This document shows positions 33,909-45,695 of a DNA stretch of 64,000 nt, one piece after another. The notes beneath the pieces were generated by a model. It ran no database searches. It saw nothing but the letters and a program-made list of their open reading frames with translations, and was not told the DNA's origin. Source of the stretch: Carya illinoinensis (taxonomy: Eukaryota > Streptophyta > Magnoliopsida > Fagales > Juglandaceae); contig NC_056755.1 of assembly GCF_018687715.1 (NCBI RefSeq), forward strand, positions 37,730,001-37,794,000, in the 5' to 3' direction. Numbering within the stretch: the stretch's first letter is position 1; every line of letters starts with the position of its first letter. The position numbers and the translations under genes were made by a program.

Positions 33909-34127
33909 GCGCTTTGCTACACGCAGTCAGGAAATATAGTCGGTATGCAGTCAGTTATACAAAATGAATAAAAAAAATTATAAAAAAATTATTTTATATT
34001 CAGAGAGACCTGCATGAATTATAAAAATCTATAAAAATAATTTTTTTTCATATAGGTCCTGTATTAATTTTTTTTATATAGCCGATTGCACGCTGACTGT
34101 ATTTTCCGACTGCACAAATCATTTCTG
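33909..34127. mobile_element. MULE-type MITE (219 bp) with perfect 9-bp TSD
   Basis: TTACCTTAT occurs at 33900-33908 and 34128-34136. The orphan flank at 31315-31340 reads through this place without the insert. Ends share GCAGTC, and the interior has the AAAATTATTTT / ATAGGTCCTG arrangement of its relatives at 2277-2451 and 58012-58186. Non-coding. Confidence 0.82.
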
Positions 34128-34136
34128 TTACCTTAT

Positions 34137-34660
34137 AGACTCTTTTTATTGATTTCTTCCATAAACATGTCGACTCTTCGTTAATAGCAATAAGATTATG
34201 ATGGCTTCTGTTAGTATCGGGTGGCTCAATATAAATTGAAATTTAAGATGAAATTTAAATTAGTTATTGATATTTATATATGAAATAAAATATAATTTAT
34301 TATATAAAATATTTTTTAAAATTTTTAAAAAAATAAGATTTTATTTAAAAATTTTAAATAAAATTTTTTTAAATTTATATTAAATACTACAACTTAAAAT
34401 AAGACTTTAATATAAATTAAATATCTCAATTCAGTAAAATTTTAAAAAATTATTTGAAATATAAATAATTTATTGTAATAAATATATATTAAATTTAGTA
34501 TTATAGGATCTTGCAATGTTAAAAATATAAAAATTATTTAAAATTTTATATAAAGAAATAGTTTTTATTTTTTTTAAATAAATAAAAAAATTATTTTTAA
34601 TTTTAAAAACCTTACATAGGACGGCAATAGCCTAACTTTACCATTAAGCCAGCCCTGCTT
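34137..34660. other. AT-rich interval, no gene
   Basis: Very AT-rich, with inverted ATTTAAATTT-like stretches that may belong to another MITE. Nothing coding was seen. Confidence 0.45.
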
Positions 34661-34664
34661 AGTA

Positions 34665-34865
34665 TTAATAAAGTTTTGAAGCTCCAGTTTTGTTTTTGGG
34701 ACAATAGAGTTTGGGTGAGAGAAACACGGCTTTCCCATGTATAATATTATTCCTTCTATGGCAGATCAGCGGGGCAATCGTAACATCTTTATATAGCTCA
34801 TCATGCTGTAGATTTTTTAGTAGCTGACTCCACACCTCGAGGAAGGAATTGCTATGGCCTGACAT
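34665..34865 (-). pseudogene. LINE C-terminal fragment
   Basis: A 66-residue minus-strand frame ending in a CHRRNNIIHGKAVFLSP-like stretch. It resembles the IWxRRNxxIHG segment that lies between the zinc-binding and RNase H-like domains of plant LINE ORF2. Too short for certainty. Its orientation is opposite to the LINE remnant at 35770-36480. Confidence 0.5.
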
Positions 34866-35765
34866 CTTCTATATCCCTGGGTTAAGGCACATGTCAAAGG
34901 TAACTTCTTAACCTAACCAAACCAGACCGGTCGGTTCGGTCTAGCTCTAAACTAATCCGGTCTAATACTCGTTTCTATTTAGCAAAATTAGTACAATTCT
35001 AATTTTGATTTTTATAACACCAGTTTGAAACAAACCAAAACGATACATGTATATTACTTTAAATTTTTTATATTATATAAAATATTTTTATATTATTTTT
35101 TATATTATATATAATTTTTTAAAGTATGCTTTTGTTTATCAATAAAATTAGAAAATTTGAATGGGACTGAAATTAAAAAAAATTGGAAGCTTACGTTCAA
35201 TAATGAATTGGTCCTGTATCGTTATCTAAATTTTCAAATTCAATGTATACTAATTTGGTTCTAAAAAAAAGTGTCCAAAACTCATCATGTACCGTTACAC
35301 CCATAATCGAAATACTCTACACACCTCATCCTAATTTGGGCATCGGAGATATATCCCATACCACACTGAGCCGCCGTCCTCTTTATTTTCTTCGTGCAAG
35401 TTGTTGGAGACCATTAGCAGCAATGCAAAACACGTTCACTACAGTTAGCGCCATACGTGGAATAGTATAACAAATTCAACATACTTTTTGTATGCCTACG
35501 ACAATAAGCTATCAAGCAGGCTTTTTCGATTCTGATCATATACAGGCTACATATCGGGCCCTTTTCCTGGCTTTTAGTACTGAATTCTAATCATATTCTA
35601 TTGTATTTCAGATGATATTCCACATTAACAAGTTTGTCCTATTACTACTTATCTTTAGGATCGTCGAAAAACTCATTTCTTCAGATAATGTATATATACG
35701 AATTCCGTAACTACTACTAATCTAAGTTAAATAAAGCAACTAAGATTAGAAAAATAATAGGAAAG
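34866..35765. other. Flank shared by units A and B
   Basis: 34900-35230 contains CCGGTCGGTTCGGTC-type sequence also seen in dispersed form at 1975-2060 and 54340-54400, probably a MITE family. 35283-35760 matches unit A at 19220-19383 and 20228-20458 and shows the empty sites for the two insertions there. Confidence 0.55.
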
Positions 35766-35769
35766 TATG

Positions 35770-36480
35770 ATTAATTATGTCCAATCTGTTGGAAGGAAAC
35801 AGAAACTATTCAGCATGCTTTATGAACTTGTCCTTCAGCCTGTGTCTGGGTAGAAAAAACAAAGCATGATTGTCCAAAAATGGAGTTATAGTGATGTGGA
35901 CTTCGGCCTACTTTGGCAGAAGATGCAGCAACAGTTTCCAACAGAAAAGCTTGAGGATTGCTTTTATAGTCCTAATTATGTCATAACTTCTGCTTTGGCG
36001 AGTCTATCTGATTATAGAGATGCTCAGAGGTTGAAAGGTGAAGCAGATGAGGAAACAAGGGGTATTCGTATTCAAACCAGATGGACAAAACCAGAAGAAG
36101 GAATGACAAAGGTAAACTTTGATGCTACTTTAGATATGGATAATAAGAAACTGGGTATTGGATTGATAGCAAGGAATTGTAGGGGCCGGGGGAAATACTA
36201 TTCTCATTATGTACTGGTCAATATTTTACTGGAATACCATATCTTGCAGAGTGTAATGCACCATGGAGGGTAGTTGAACTTTGTCGAGAACTTAATATTA
36301 AAGATGTGATCTTTGAAGGTGATGCAAAAAAGGTGATTAAGGGTGTTACAGATTGCAAGAATCAGTTCCTGGTCTGGTGAAAGTGGAAGATATTAGATCT
36401 CTTTTCTGAATGCCATCTGATTGGCATCTTGTGTTTACTTATCGGGAAGGCACTGCAGCAGCTCACTGATCTCTTTCAAG
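35770..36480 (+). pseudogene. LINE remnant: zinc-binding and RNase H end (unit B)
   Basis: Starts with a zf-RVT-like stretch (CPICWKETETIQHA...WTCPSA) near 35778. It continues with a frame at 35866-36273 that includes WTKPEEGMTKVNFDATLDMD, the start of the RNase H-like domain with its first Asp, then GIGLIARNCRGRG. It ends near 36480 with the domain's C-terminal AAHxxSRMAL-like text. Stops and frame changes show it is dead. It is better preserved than the unit-A copy. Confidence 0.75.
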
Positions 36481-36594
36481 GATGGCTTTACATATATATG
36501 ACTGGGGAATCGATATGGATGGAAGAGGCACCGAGAGTTATTGATTTTATCAAGGCAGTGAATGTGAATGTATCAAAGTAAAACTGCAGTGAAA

Positions 36595-37708
36595 GAAAAA
36601 CTCTACTTGCACTCGGGGTTGGGAACCCCCCGCATACCCGTCCCTCCACGTGTATGATAATGAAACGGTGCGTTGAAACACTCATAAAGACGAAACACGA
36701 AACACCCCCACGAAAAAGAGAATACGGTGAGAGAAACCAAACTTGAGGGAGGGACCAAGTCAGAGAAAGAAAGTGGGAGTTTTACCAAGAGAACAGCCGA
36801 GAAGGTGGAGATACCATGTGATGATGGCTCACGAAGGCACGAGCTCTGTATAGTGGGGGGAAAGGTTAGGTTTCGTGATATTGATCAACAGTGAAGAGAA
36901 GAGGATGAGAGGTGGTAGTTTGGGGGTCTTACCAAGAGGGGCAAAGAGCCCGTGGTTAGAGCATAAGTCGTCGGGGATAGAGACTACGAGATGGAGGGTA
37001 TGCGGCGGCACAGCACGACATGGAGCAGCTGAGAGGGTGGTGGAGGACTGGGCTTCCGTGGTGGTTGGCAGAATGCTCTGTTTTGGAATAGAAAAACAGA
37101 GTATGTTTTAGTTGATTGTAGCATCGAGTAACGGCGTGAGGTGGAGGCCCTAGGCGGTGGTTGGTGGTTCTTGGTGCAGGGTAGTAACGGCAATGAGGAG
37201 CTTGGGCAGTACTGGGTGGTCTTGTCCGGTTCTCCTCCAAAGAAGGATTTATGACTCTATAACCAACAGAAATTTCAGCCACACTTTTAGTGTTCTTACT
37301 TAGAATAAAACCTGTATATTTATCCGTATATCAATTAGTGTGTGAATATACAATTGTTTTGTGAGCAATAAAGATTCTGTCCATATTCAATCTTCATCAG
37401 GGCTTTAGGCTCACGGTTTGGCTATTTCACAAGGGGCTTCCAGTGCTAGGGTGGTGCAGTGGCTTCGTCGTTAGGTTGGCAAATGAGGGAGGAAAATGCG
37501 GTTGTGGTTGCTGGGCAGGGAGAATGACACGGCGTGGGGGAGTGCTCGTCGTCGAGCTTGTAGACGGCACCAGTGGGTTTCATTTCCTTTCCCTCTCATT
37601 TCATTTCGATTCCCCCTCATTTTGTGTTTTTTGTATTTTTTTTAATATGTTGCCACGTCAGCCGATTCCCTCAAAGGTACACAACCCCATGTACCTGTAG
37701 CAAAGCTC
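36595..37708. mobile_element. Non-autonomous MULE (1,114 bp), Pack-MULE-like
   Basis: Flanked by GCAGTGAAA (36586-36594) and GCAGTGAAT (37709-37717), 8 of 9 matching. Ends form an imperfect inverted repeat: left GAAAAACTCTACTTGCACTC then GGGGTTGGGAACC; right, reverse-complemented, GAGCTTTGCTACAGGTACAT then GGGGTTGTGTACC. No transposase inside. The interior is GC-rich and unlike its AT-rich surroundings, with several open frames on both strands (for example minus 37282-36956), so it may contain captured host gene pieces. I cannot identify any of them. Unit A has a deletion over this region, so presence or absence there is not informative. Confidence 0.78.
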
Positions 37709-37717
37709 GCAGTGAAT

Positions 37718-38842
37718 ATGTTTGAGTAATGGCTTGTACTTGAATATATTATTGCAGTGAATGTGAATGAGTAAAGGATTTCAAAAAAAAAAGAAAAAAA
37801 GAGTGAGATTAAGATTTTAAATTAAACCAAAATTATAAAAACAATTAAATTAAAAAAAACATAATTAATCATTTTCCAAAGAACTAAAAGTAATTATATT
37901 AAAAATTTAAACGAATAAAGTTACTCCCAAGTCCCAATACTTCCTAAATCTTTTAAAATTTGCAATAATATCTTACCTTAAAAAAAATGTTAAAATTCTA
38001 GAGTAAACAAAAGTCTACACATGATACGAAAGTAGAATGTGATCTACCTCATTAAAAAAGGAAAAATACTTTAAGAAATCGAAACTATTTTCTAAACAAC
38101 AAAAAACTATTTAAAAAACTAGAAAAAAAAATCAATTAAATTTATTTATTGAAGATAATAAATTCTATATTTTCATTGTCATCCAGCTTAGACAATGATA
38201 ATACTATCTCAAAGACAGTAACGGGCAACAAGCCCTTTTCATTGTCATCCAATCCGATGTCATCAAGAGTTTACATCAAATTACAAAACACACACATTAG
38301 ACATACTCTTTAATGAAATTTCCTCACCCCATCCAACTTCAAACACCATCAACAAAAGAATTGGAGCAGTAAGCACTACGAAAAGAACACAACGTGAACA
38401 AGCTCGCTATATATAAAACAAGGATCTTAATTCAAGAACAGAAGTTTACCACAAAAACAGAAAGCTCACTACAGAACAGAAAGCTTTCTATAACTCCAAA
38501 ATATAAACAAAAAGCTTAAACTGGGTACATGACACTAGAAACAGATCCATGACACTAAATTTCACCAGTTAAGTACACGACTCATCCAAATGGATACTGT
38601 AGATTGTCCACTTGGGCTTAATGTTTTAAAACAAGCTACGGACAATATCACCAGCAGCCTCAATCGCTTAGTCAAAGAAGCAGAACCCATATCCTGTGAC
38701 AAACAAATTCATAATTCAACTAAATAAACATGCATATCTCCGTTATAAAAACAGTGAGGAAAAGGAAACATCACTTGGCAATTTGTTTACCTGAGAAATT
38801 ACCCATCTTCACTTCCAATTATATCGCCATGCCAAGTACTAG
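37718..38842. other. Non-coding part of the duplicated unit
   Basis: Matches 21470-22500 of unit A. No gene seen. Confidence 0.6.
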
Positions 38843-40566
38843 TTATCTTAAGCCACAATATTTTTTCTTTAACATTTCTAACAGGTGCATCAAAGCCTTG
38901 TAACAATCCTCATTTGATACTGCAATCATTGCTAATTCACTACATTTTTCCATCAGAACCTTAAATCTTTTTACTCTCAGATCATCATAAATATTGATAG
39001 AAGTATATCTTCGATACAAATCCTTCCTCCATCGGTCAAGAATATATTTTGATGGCAATGATCTAATGCGTCTCATGCAGAACATAACAAGAGCATGTCT
39101 ACATAAAATTCCCTTAATTTCAAACAACCCACAAATGCATTACATTTCACATTCATCTTCATTGAAGTAAACCCAAAACATTACTTGTTTAATGCTGTCA
39201 TCAACACGTAACATATCTGACACTTGATAGGTTGAAACTGCACCTTCAATTTTGATAAGAGAACAATTGCAAGATATCATCCCCGGCCCACAAACTCTTG
39301 TTGGACTTCTTTGAACTTAGCAATGGTGTACATCTCTTGAAATTTTTTCTCAATAGGAGAATGAGATATACATGGAATCATGCTATTAAAAGAATTGAAA
39401 TCAGCTTTATCCTCAATATCAATCTTTTTTCTCAAAACGCTATCAAATTGGTCAAAAAAATCCTTCACTGTGGTCTTTGAGTGCAAAAAACCATCAAAAT
39501 ATGTATTCACATTCTCACTCCTTCGTGTAACACTCATTCCCGCCCAAAATATATCCTTCAAATATACCGGGACTCAATAAGTCCGTTCACTATATAATCC
39601 ACGTAACCATGTATTGTCATGAAGATTATAAGTATCAAGTAGCGTTTGCCAACTCTTCTCAAATTCATGACAAGTTTGAGAATCATATAGACAATTCTGT
39701 ATTACACTTTTTAAGCCACAAGTGTATTGTGCATGCGATCCAAGCTTTTCAAGGAGTTTTCTCATAATGCGCCATAGACAAAATCTATGTCGAGTTCTTG
39801 GAAAAACTATTGCAATTGCACTTTTTATAGCCTTATCTTGATCTGTCACAATTGCACGCGGAGTTTGACCATTCATGCATTCCAAAAATGTTTGAAATAA
39901 CCATACAAATGTGTATGCATCCTGACTTGATATTAAGCCTACTCCAAAAAATATTGATTGACCATGATGCTTCACACCCATAAAAAGAACAATTGGTATT
40001 CTGTATCTATTAGTCAAGTATGTTGTGTCAAATGTAATGACATCCCCAAAACTTTTATATGCTGTCCTACTTCGCGGATCAACCCAAAACACATTTCTCA
40101 ACCTATTATCATCATTAAAATTCATCACAGAATAAAATCCATTACTCCTTCCTTGCATTCTCTGGAAAAACTTACAAAGTGCTGCACCACCTCCTTTGCC
40201 AAGCTGAAAATATCTTTCCTCATCAATAAAATTGGGGTGATCTTTCTCTGCAGATGAAAGATTCTCGACCCCCTCTCCTTCAACAAGTGGGTTAAAGCTC
40301 TTGCTCATATGTCTTTCAGCTCTATCTTTAAGTTCAATCTTTCTTTTCATAATAGGATCTAGCTTCCTATGGCATCTAAAAAAAATTGATTCGTTTGGGT
40401 TCAATGCATGATTGTGGGCAAGCTCAACAACAGTTACAAGCCAATAGCCAAAAACAAACATTGCATTAATCTTAGCCTTACACTCCGTTTTTGTTGTTGG
40501 ACATGGCTTTGAAATATTTCGCGTGCTAGGTCTTGCCTTGCTAAAACGAGCACATGCAAGGGTGAG
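38843..40566 (-). pseudogene. FAR1/FRS-type transposase relic (unit B)
   Basis: Better preserved than its unit-A paralogue. The minus-strand reading begins at 40566 with LTLACARFSKARPSTRNISK, the second half of a FAR1 DNA-binding domain. It passes CKAKINA and LAHNHAL, then a continuous DDE region to 39574 (TFDTTYLTNRYRIP, IVTDQDKAIKSA, FCLWRIM). A TGA at the YWVP motif (TGG to TGA, about 39573), a 5-bp insertion near 39286 and further frame changes break the remainder. That remainder holds FWAGMSVTRRSE and a SWIM finger whose last part (CGLFEIKGILCRH) is readable, ending KKKYCGLR. The N-terminal half of the FAR1 domain is absent; directly upstream lie bZIP-type exons on the same strand. Confidence 0.85.
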
Positions 40567-40618
40567 CTATTTAAGCTAATGTTAAGTAAATGAAGTCTGC
40601 AAAACCTAACTAACCAAC

Positions 40619-42132
40619 TTGAGGAGCAAATATGGGAAGAGGGCAATTAGTTTTAGGCATAGAGATGGGCTTCCCGTAAACTGAGGCTTCAGCAGTGCCA
40701 CCAATTGTGGTACTCTGAGCATTGGCTCCTGCAAAAGTTGTAATCAGTACAAAATTATCAATAGTCAAAGTAACATATGAAGGAACAATTAGGTTGAGGA
40801 TGAAAAATATGCCATCCACAACCATGTCCTAGAGATCATCCTCTCTACTTCCAGCAAAATCCTACAGGGTTTGGCATCAATTTTATAAAACATCCAATAT
40901 GGTCATGTGATACTGCAAAAAGTATTAACATAGATATAGTGTACTTTTTGGTCATTATTTTCATTCCTTGCATCTGATGTACCCTCAGTACCACTTTTAG
41001 CACTAAAAAGAAAATGAGAAGGAGAAAAAGGGGAGGAAACAGATTTTTTATTACCAATTTGTTTAGCATTGCTTGAACTTCCATGATTATATAAAGTAGG
41101 GTATGGAGTCGGTGTCCCATATGGTGGGATCAACGGATGCTGCAAATTTGCCAATAAAAACCTTTACCATGTAGAAAATGTATTGCGCTACATAACCTAC
41201 AATGAGAATATATTCACCTGGCTTCCCCATGGATAAGGGTGGAGAGTTGAAGAAGCAACGAATAGTGGAAAAAATGAAGGTGGCATAGCTCCATAAGAGC
41301 ATTGACAATGGATTATTTATCTTCATTTTCATCTTTAAATTTGAAAAATATGCCTTTAAAATCATCTGCATTGGTTTATTCATATGTAAAATTATAAATA
41401 ACTATGTACAGTTCTTATTCAAAGATGAAGACCTCCTTTTCATTTTTTAAAAAATATTTTTATTATTTCTTCTCTCTCCTCCCCGAACAGCTCTCTCTTT
41501 TCTATTTTTGTTCTCTCTTTTCTTTTTTCTCTTCTCTCTCTCTCTCTCTTCTCTTCTCTTCGTTTGGTTGGAGAATTTTTTTGTGTTATTTGGCCTGATT
41601 TCGTGTTATTTTTTTCTGTGTTGGTTGGTGATTTCGTGTAATCCAAAAGGTGATTTTTTTCTATGTTATTTTGGTTATTTGTTTGTGTTTAGGAATTTTA
41701 GGAAAAAATAATAATAATAATATTTTATTATTATTTGGTCAAAAAATACATAATTCAATGTGAAAATTTTTCTTCATATTCAAAATCAATCTTCAAAATA
41801 TGTAATTTTGCATATGAAGATAAAGAATCCATTGCCAAAGCTCTAATACGCCTAAATGAGAGCTCATCAATAAGCTTCTAACATGAATATCCACAATAAA
41901 AAAAATAAGCATTGCCATCATAAACCTGCATTGAGCTTAACCAGCTTGACCAATGGGGATAAAATGTTGTTGGTATTTCCTGTGAACACAGATAAGAATG
42001 TTTAAAAACAAAAAATGAAATGAATAAAAAGAATAAAAATCATTAAGTGGGTAAGCAGGAAGATGAGGATAGCTGAATGCAAGAAGATGGTTTAGAAGAC
42101 TTAGGAGTTCTGCTTTCTTTCCCTTTCCCCAT
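40619..42132 (-). pseudogene. MFMR/GBF-type bZIP gene, N-terminal exons (unit B)
   Basis: Exons on the minus strand: 42132-42073 (MGKGKES...), 41979-41926 (EIPTTFYPHWSSW...), 41851-41218 (AYYGAMPPSFFP...HPYPWGSQ, split by a MITE), 41139-40945 (HPLIPPYGTPTPYPTLYNHG...GTEGTSDARNENNDQK) and 40728-40619 (GANAQSTTIGG...KPISMP...PIFAPQ). The order and motifs follow plant bZIP16/68-type G-box factors, where the MFMR proline-rich region precedes EGSSDASDEN and ADGANAQ. A possible small exon near 40815-40865 (DFAGSREDDL-stop-DMVVDG) carries a stop. Defects: the exon 1 donor is CT instead of GT (GT is kept in unit A), the MITE breaks AYYG, and no bZIP domain follows. Instead the FAR1-type sequence starts 52 bp later. 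Confidence 0.78.
41297..41843. mobile_element. Tourist-like (PIF/Harbinger) MITE, 547 bp, in a bZIP exon
   Basis: Terminal inverted repeats GAGCATTGACAATGGATT and, reverse-complemented, GAGCTTTGGCAATGGATT continue as TTTATCTTCAT on both sides. TAA flanks both ends (41294-41296 and 41844-41846). Unit A carries the exact empty site CCATAATACGCC. The 3-bp TAA duplication fits PIF/Harbinger. The interior is pyrimidine-rich and non-coding. Confidence 0.9.
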
Positions 42133-43716
42133 CTTATTGTTTCATGAAATCCTTTTAGGTCCCTATAGGGTCTCAACCATAAAACAGAAAATATCACTTC
42201 CGAACAAGTGGAGAAAACATCTTGATAGACAATGGAGATAGCAAGTCACTAGTGGTAAAAATATTGAATACTTTGAGGCATGGTCAAGAGCTTTAACAGA
42301 TATCCCAGTGAACTTCGAATTAAGCAAAAGTTTAAGAAAATTTAACTATAAATTAGAGGTTCATCCAAAGGGTTCAAGCAAAATAGATCATTATCATTTT
42401 TAAACTATATAAATCGACTCCTAGCAACAACTCACTAATAATTTACTTGGATACATAAACAATCTTTATAATGTTCACAGATATACTAGTTTCCTACAAA
42501 TATGTTGTTGCTTTGCACTTGCACCTTTGTGCCCTGAATCTTCGTAAACTTAATGAACATCAACTAACTTTTGAAGCAGAAGAGCAAAAATTGCAATTAA
42601 AAATTGAAATGGAGGAGAATGGCTCATATGGTTGAACCCACATATTTTCTTATGGTTTACCTTTAGAGCATTTGTAACCATTCTATGCAACTTTAATGCT
42701 GAGCTAGATAACAATAGGGTTGCTCTCCTCAGATTTTCTCAAAAATTGAAAAAAAGGTAACCAAAACGGGTTGGTGCCTTGATTCTCTATACATTTGTTG
42801 CAATATTTTTTGGCCATATAATACGGATAGCAATTTAAGTTTCAAGATTCTCACCTAGATCGCCAAAGAAAGGAGTAATAGAGGCTTATATGGGGACATT
42901 GATTGCTAAGCATCTCATGGTATCCGTATTTATTTTTCAACCTAATCCACTTAAAGCTTCCTTAACCATGTCATGGCATTCACCAATTCTTTTCGATGTC
43001 TTATATTTATTTTTCATCTTATTCATTTTAATGTCATTGGCGATTTTAGCAATTATACACTACATTATCATAACACACAGTACTGAAAAAGGACACCCAA
43101 TAAATATAGAAAATGTTCCATGAAATGAAATTTCACAAGTTCTCATTCAATGAACATAAGTTGCAATATTTAAGATAGAGCTAAATATATAGCAATAAGG
43201 TGAAGAGGTGTCTAGATGTGTGTTTCTTGGCAAGAAGAGGAGTGGTAGAGGCTTCTAACAAAATAAAAAGGGGTATCATAATAATCTTGGTCAAGATTTC
43301 ATGACTTCTATTCCTTAGATTCCTTCCAATTTTGTGAGAATGAACAATCAGTCTTTGAGGGAAAAACAAAATGAATGTTTATTCTCACCTACCCATTCCA
43401 TTTACAAACTTTCAAATGAGGGAATATCCCTAGCTGTTCACTCAGGTTTCGGACTAGGTACCCAAGTATACGTAACCTAAAATTCAAGTTTCAAATCTAG
43501 ACCGGAGCCTAGATGAATCTAGAAAAAAAAAACCGACCCGGATGAACGGGCCTTTGTATTCCTCCTAGTCAAACTCCTAAGCAAGGGGATGAATGAGATA
43601 TTACATATTTTTACTTTTTTTGTTTTTTTCGTTTTTGTAAATCTCATTCCCCCTCCTAAATAAGGTGTAAGGCATAAAAACAGTTAGACTCCATTTGTTT
43701 TAAAATATAACATTTA
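42133..43716. other. bZIP upstream region and unit-B-distal sequence
   Basis: 42150-42920 matches unit A (26944-27720). From 42920 to 43716 nothing coding is recognised; short frames at 42890-43123 (plus) and 43181-43369 (minus) lack motifs. Confidence 0.55.
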
Positions 43717-43947
43717 GGATAGTGCTACTGTGCCCCCTCAATTTGCCTACTTGGTGTGCCCCCTAATGCAAGTTACATTTTTTTTTTAACTTTTTATTTC
43801 AAACATTTTTTAAACATTTTTAAAAAAGAATAAAAAACAATGTCAATACACTAACAGTCACGTAATTAATCAATAAGAAAAAATAATTTTTTTTTCAAAC
43901 AATAAATGCATGAGCGGTCAAAATGAGGGAGCATATTAGCATTATTC
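43717..43947. mobile_element. MULE-type MITE (231 bp), TSD TAACATTTA
   Basis: A perfect 9-bp duplication TAACATTTA at 43708-43716 and 43948-43956. Terminal inverted repeats of about 28 bp: left GGATAGTGCTACTGTGCCCC, right (reverse complement) GAATAATGCTAATATGCTCC, both followed by CTCA..TTTG. Non-coding. Confidence 0.9.
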
Positions 43948-44340
43948 TAACATTTATGTTACGAATATTGTTTTCAGCAAAATTCTTTGTAAGAAAACAA
44001 CTTATGTTTTGGTGTTTGGTTTTCACTTGAAAATAATTTTTTTTTTTTTTCCTTTTTGTTGTTTGGGTTAGCATAAATTTTTTATATAAAATGTTGTTTT
44101 TAATTATAGAGCTGGTATTAATGCATCATATTATACATCTATATATAATAACAGTTTTCATATTAAAAGATGTAGTACCTGAGATAATAACTTTCATAGT
44201 TAAAAATATTATAAACCGTTTGGAAATGTAACATGATTTTTGTGATAGTTTCAAATCTTTAAATAATAACCTTTTTCAGTTTTCCTGAAAAATTCAAAGA
44301 AGTTTCAATTGATTTTGATACCATCCGAGAAGTTATATAT

Positions 44341-45681
44341 TGTTGAACCCAAAATTTCAAGTTTTGTGTAATTATATATCTACACATGGATTTTGATGAT
44401 AACAAATAAATTCAAAGAATAAAGGAATCTCAAGTTTAAGTTGTCTACACAATAGAGTCAAGCACATCAAGGAAACAAGTATGAACAAGAAGGGAACAAG
44501 TTCACATTAAAGTGATAGAGTAATATTGTAAATCTCTTAAAATTTTGAAATTAGGATTAAGGCTCAAAATTAATATTTTATCATAAAGCATTAAAATACA
44601 TTTTCAACATGTGCATGAATATTTTTGAAATTTAAAATTGAAAATTTTGAAAGATGATTGATTGTCATCTTTCACATGTGCATATCTTGATTAAAGGGTT
44701 GAACTTTGAAAATATTAAAGATGATTGATTGTCATCTTTCACATGTGCATGTTTTATTTGAATATTTTCAAAAGTGATTGATGCTTTTTTAGACTTATAC
44801 AAAAGGTAGATGATTTTGTTTAAAAAATTTGAAAAGTAAAGTGTGCTCCTTTTGTCATATACAAAAAGTAAAATATTAAGTTTGAATTTTTTGAAAATGA
44901 AAGTGTGCTCCTTTTGTCATATGCAAAAAGTAAAATATTAGATTTGAATTTTTTGAAAATGAAAGTGTGCTCCTTTTGTCATATGCCAAAAGTAAAATAT
45001 TAGATTTGATTTTTTTTGAAAAAGTGAATGATGTTGTCTTTGACATGCGAATCTTTTTAAATTTGAATATGAAGTCTCATATGCCTATAAATAGATCATT
45101 TGAGAGCTTCACATTCACAATATCCAAAGCATACAACATTCATCCAAAGCTTTCATTCTCTCTTCTCTAAGCATTGAGCCTTAATCCTTGTTCATTTTGA
45201 GAGATATAATTTGTGCTGTATTGTTCTTATTTCACTCATTGAGAAGTGTTTTCTGATAATCTACCCACTATCAGCTCTTGTATCAGTAAAAGGGTGTGTA
45301 TAACCCTTGTGCATGTAGAAAGTATTCTACACAGGGAATAGTTGAATCACCACGTGTAAGGTGATTGCAAGTGTAGAGGGTGTTCTACACGGATCCTTTT
45401 TAGCGGTGTTGTTCAAAGGTGTAATAGATTTCTATCTCCACCTGAATGAGGTTGAATAGTGAATTTGGGGATCCTCAAGGGGTAGCTTGAGGAGAGGACG
45501 TAAGCAGTGGGGCCGAACCTCGTTAACATACTGAGTTTGCTTCTCTCTTACCCTTACTCTTTATATTTATTACTGTTTCATATTTTGTTTATATTTTATA
45601 TTGTATATTTGATTTATAATTGTTAATTTTTTTTTAAATACAACTCAATTCACCCCCCTTGTGTTAGTCATCTGGGCAACA
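44341..45681 (+). repeat. 5' LTR of copia element (1,341 bp)
   Basis: TGTTGAACCC...GGGCAACA. It contains a TATA box (CCTATAAATAGATC near 45083) and a cluster of GTTCTACAC repeats. Within 44790-45010 a roughly 60-bp unit (AAGTGTGCTCCTTTTGTCAT) is tandemly repeated three to four times. Confidence 0.92.
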
Positions 45682-45682
45682 A

Positions 45683-45695
45683 TTAGTATCAGAGT
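45683..45695 (+). promoter_or_regulatory. Primer-binding site
   Basis: TTAGTATCAGAGT starts two bases after the LTR and matches the usual initiator-tRNA-Met primer site TGGTATCAGAGC except for small changes. A second copy (TTAGTATCAGAGC) lies 190 bp downstream at 45873-45885. Confidence 0.8.

Noticed and set aside
22502..40566. FAR1-type sequences in units A and B considered as functional FRS transcription-factor genes
   Set aside because: Both have stops, frameshifts and a missing N-terminal half of the FAR1 domain; host FRS genes are intact.
41404..41711. Hydrophobic frames inside the Tourist-like MITE
   Set aside because: They translate a CT-rich tract in a non-coding element bounded by TIRs and TAA.
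29688..44341. Solo LTR at 29.7 kb and the copia element at 44.3 kb as the same ancestral insertion copied by the segmental duplication
   Set aside because: Their flanking sequences and target duplications (AGTGG and TATAT) differ, so they are independent insertions of one family.
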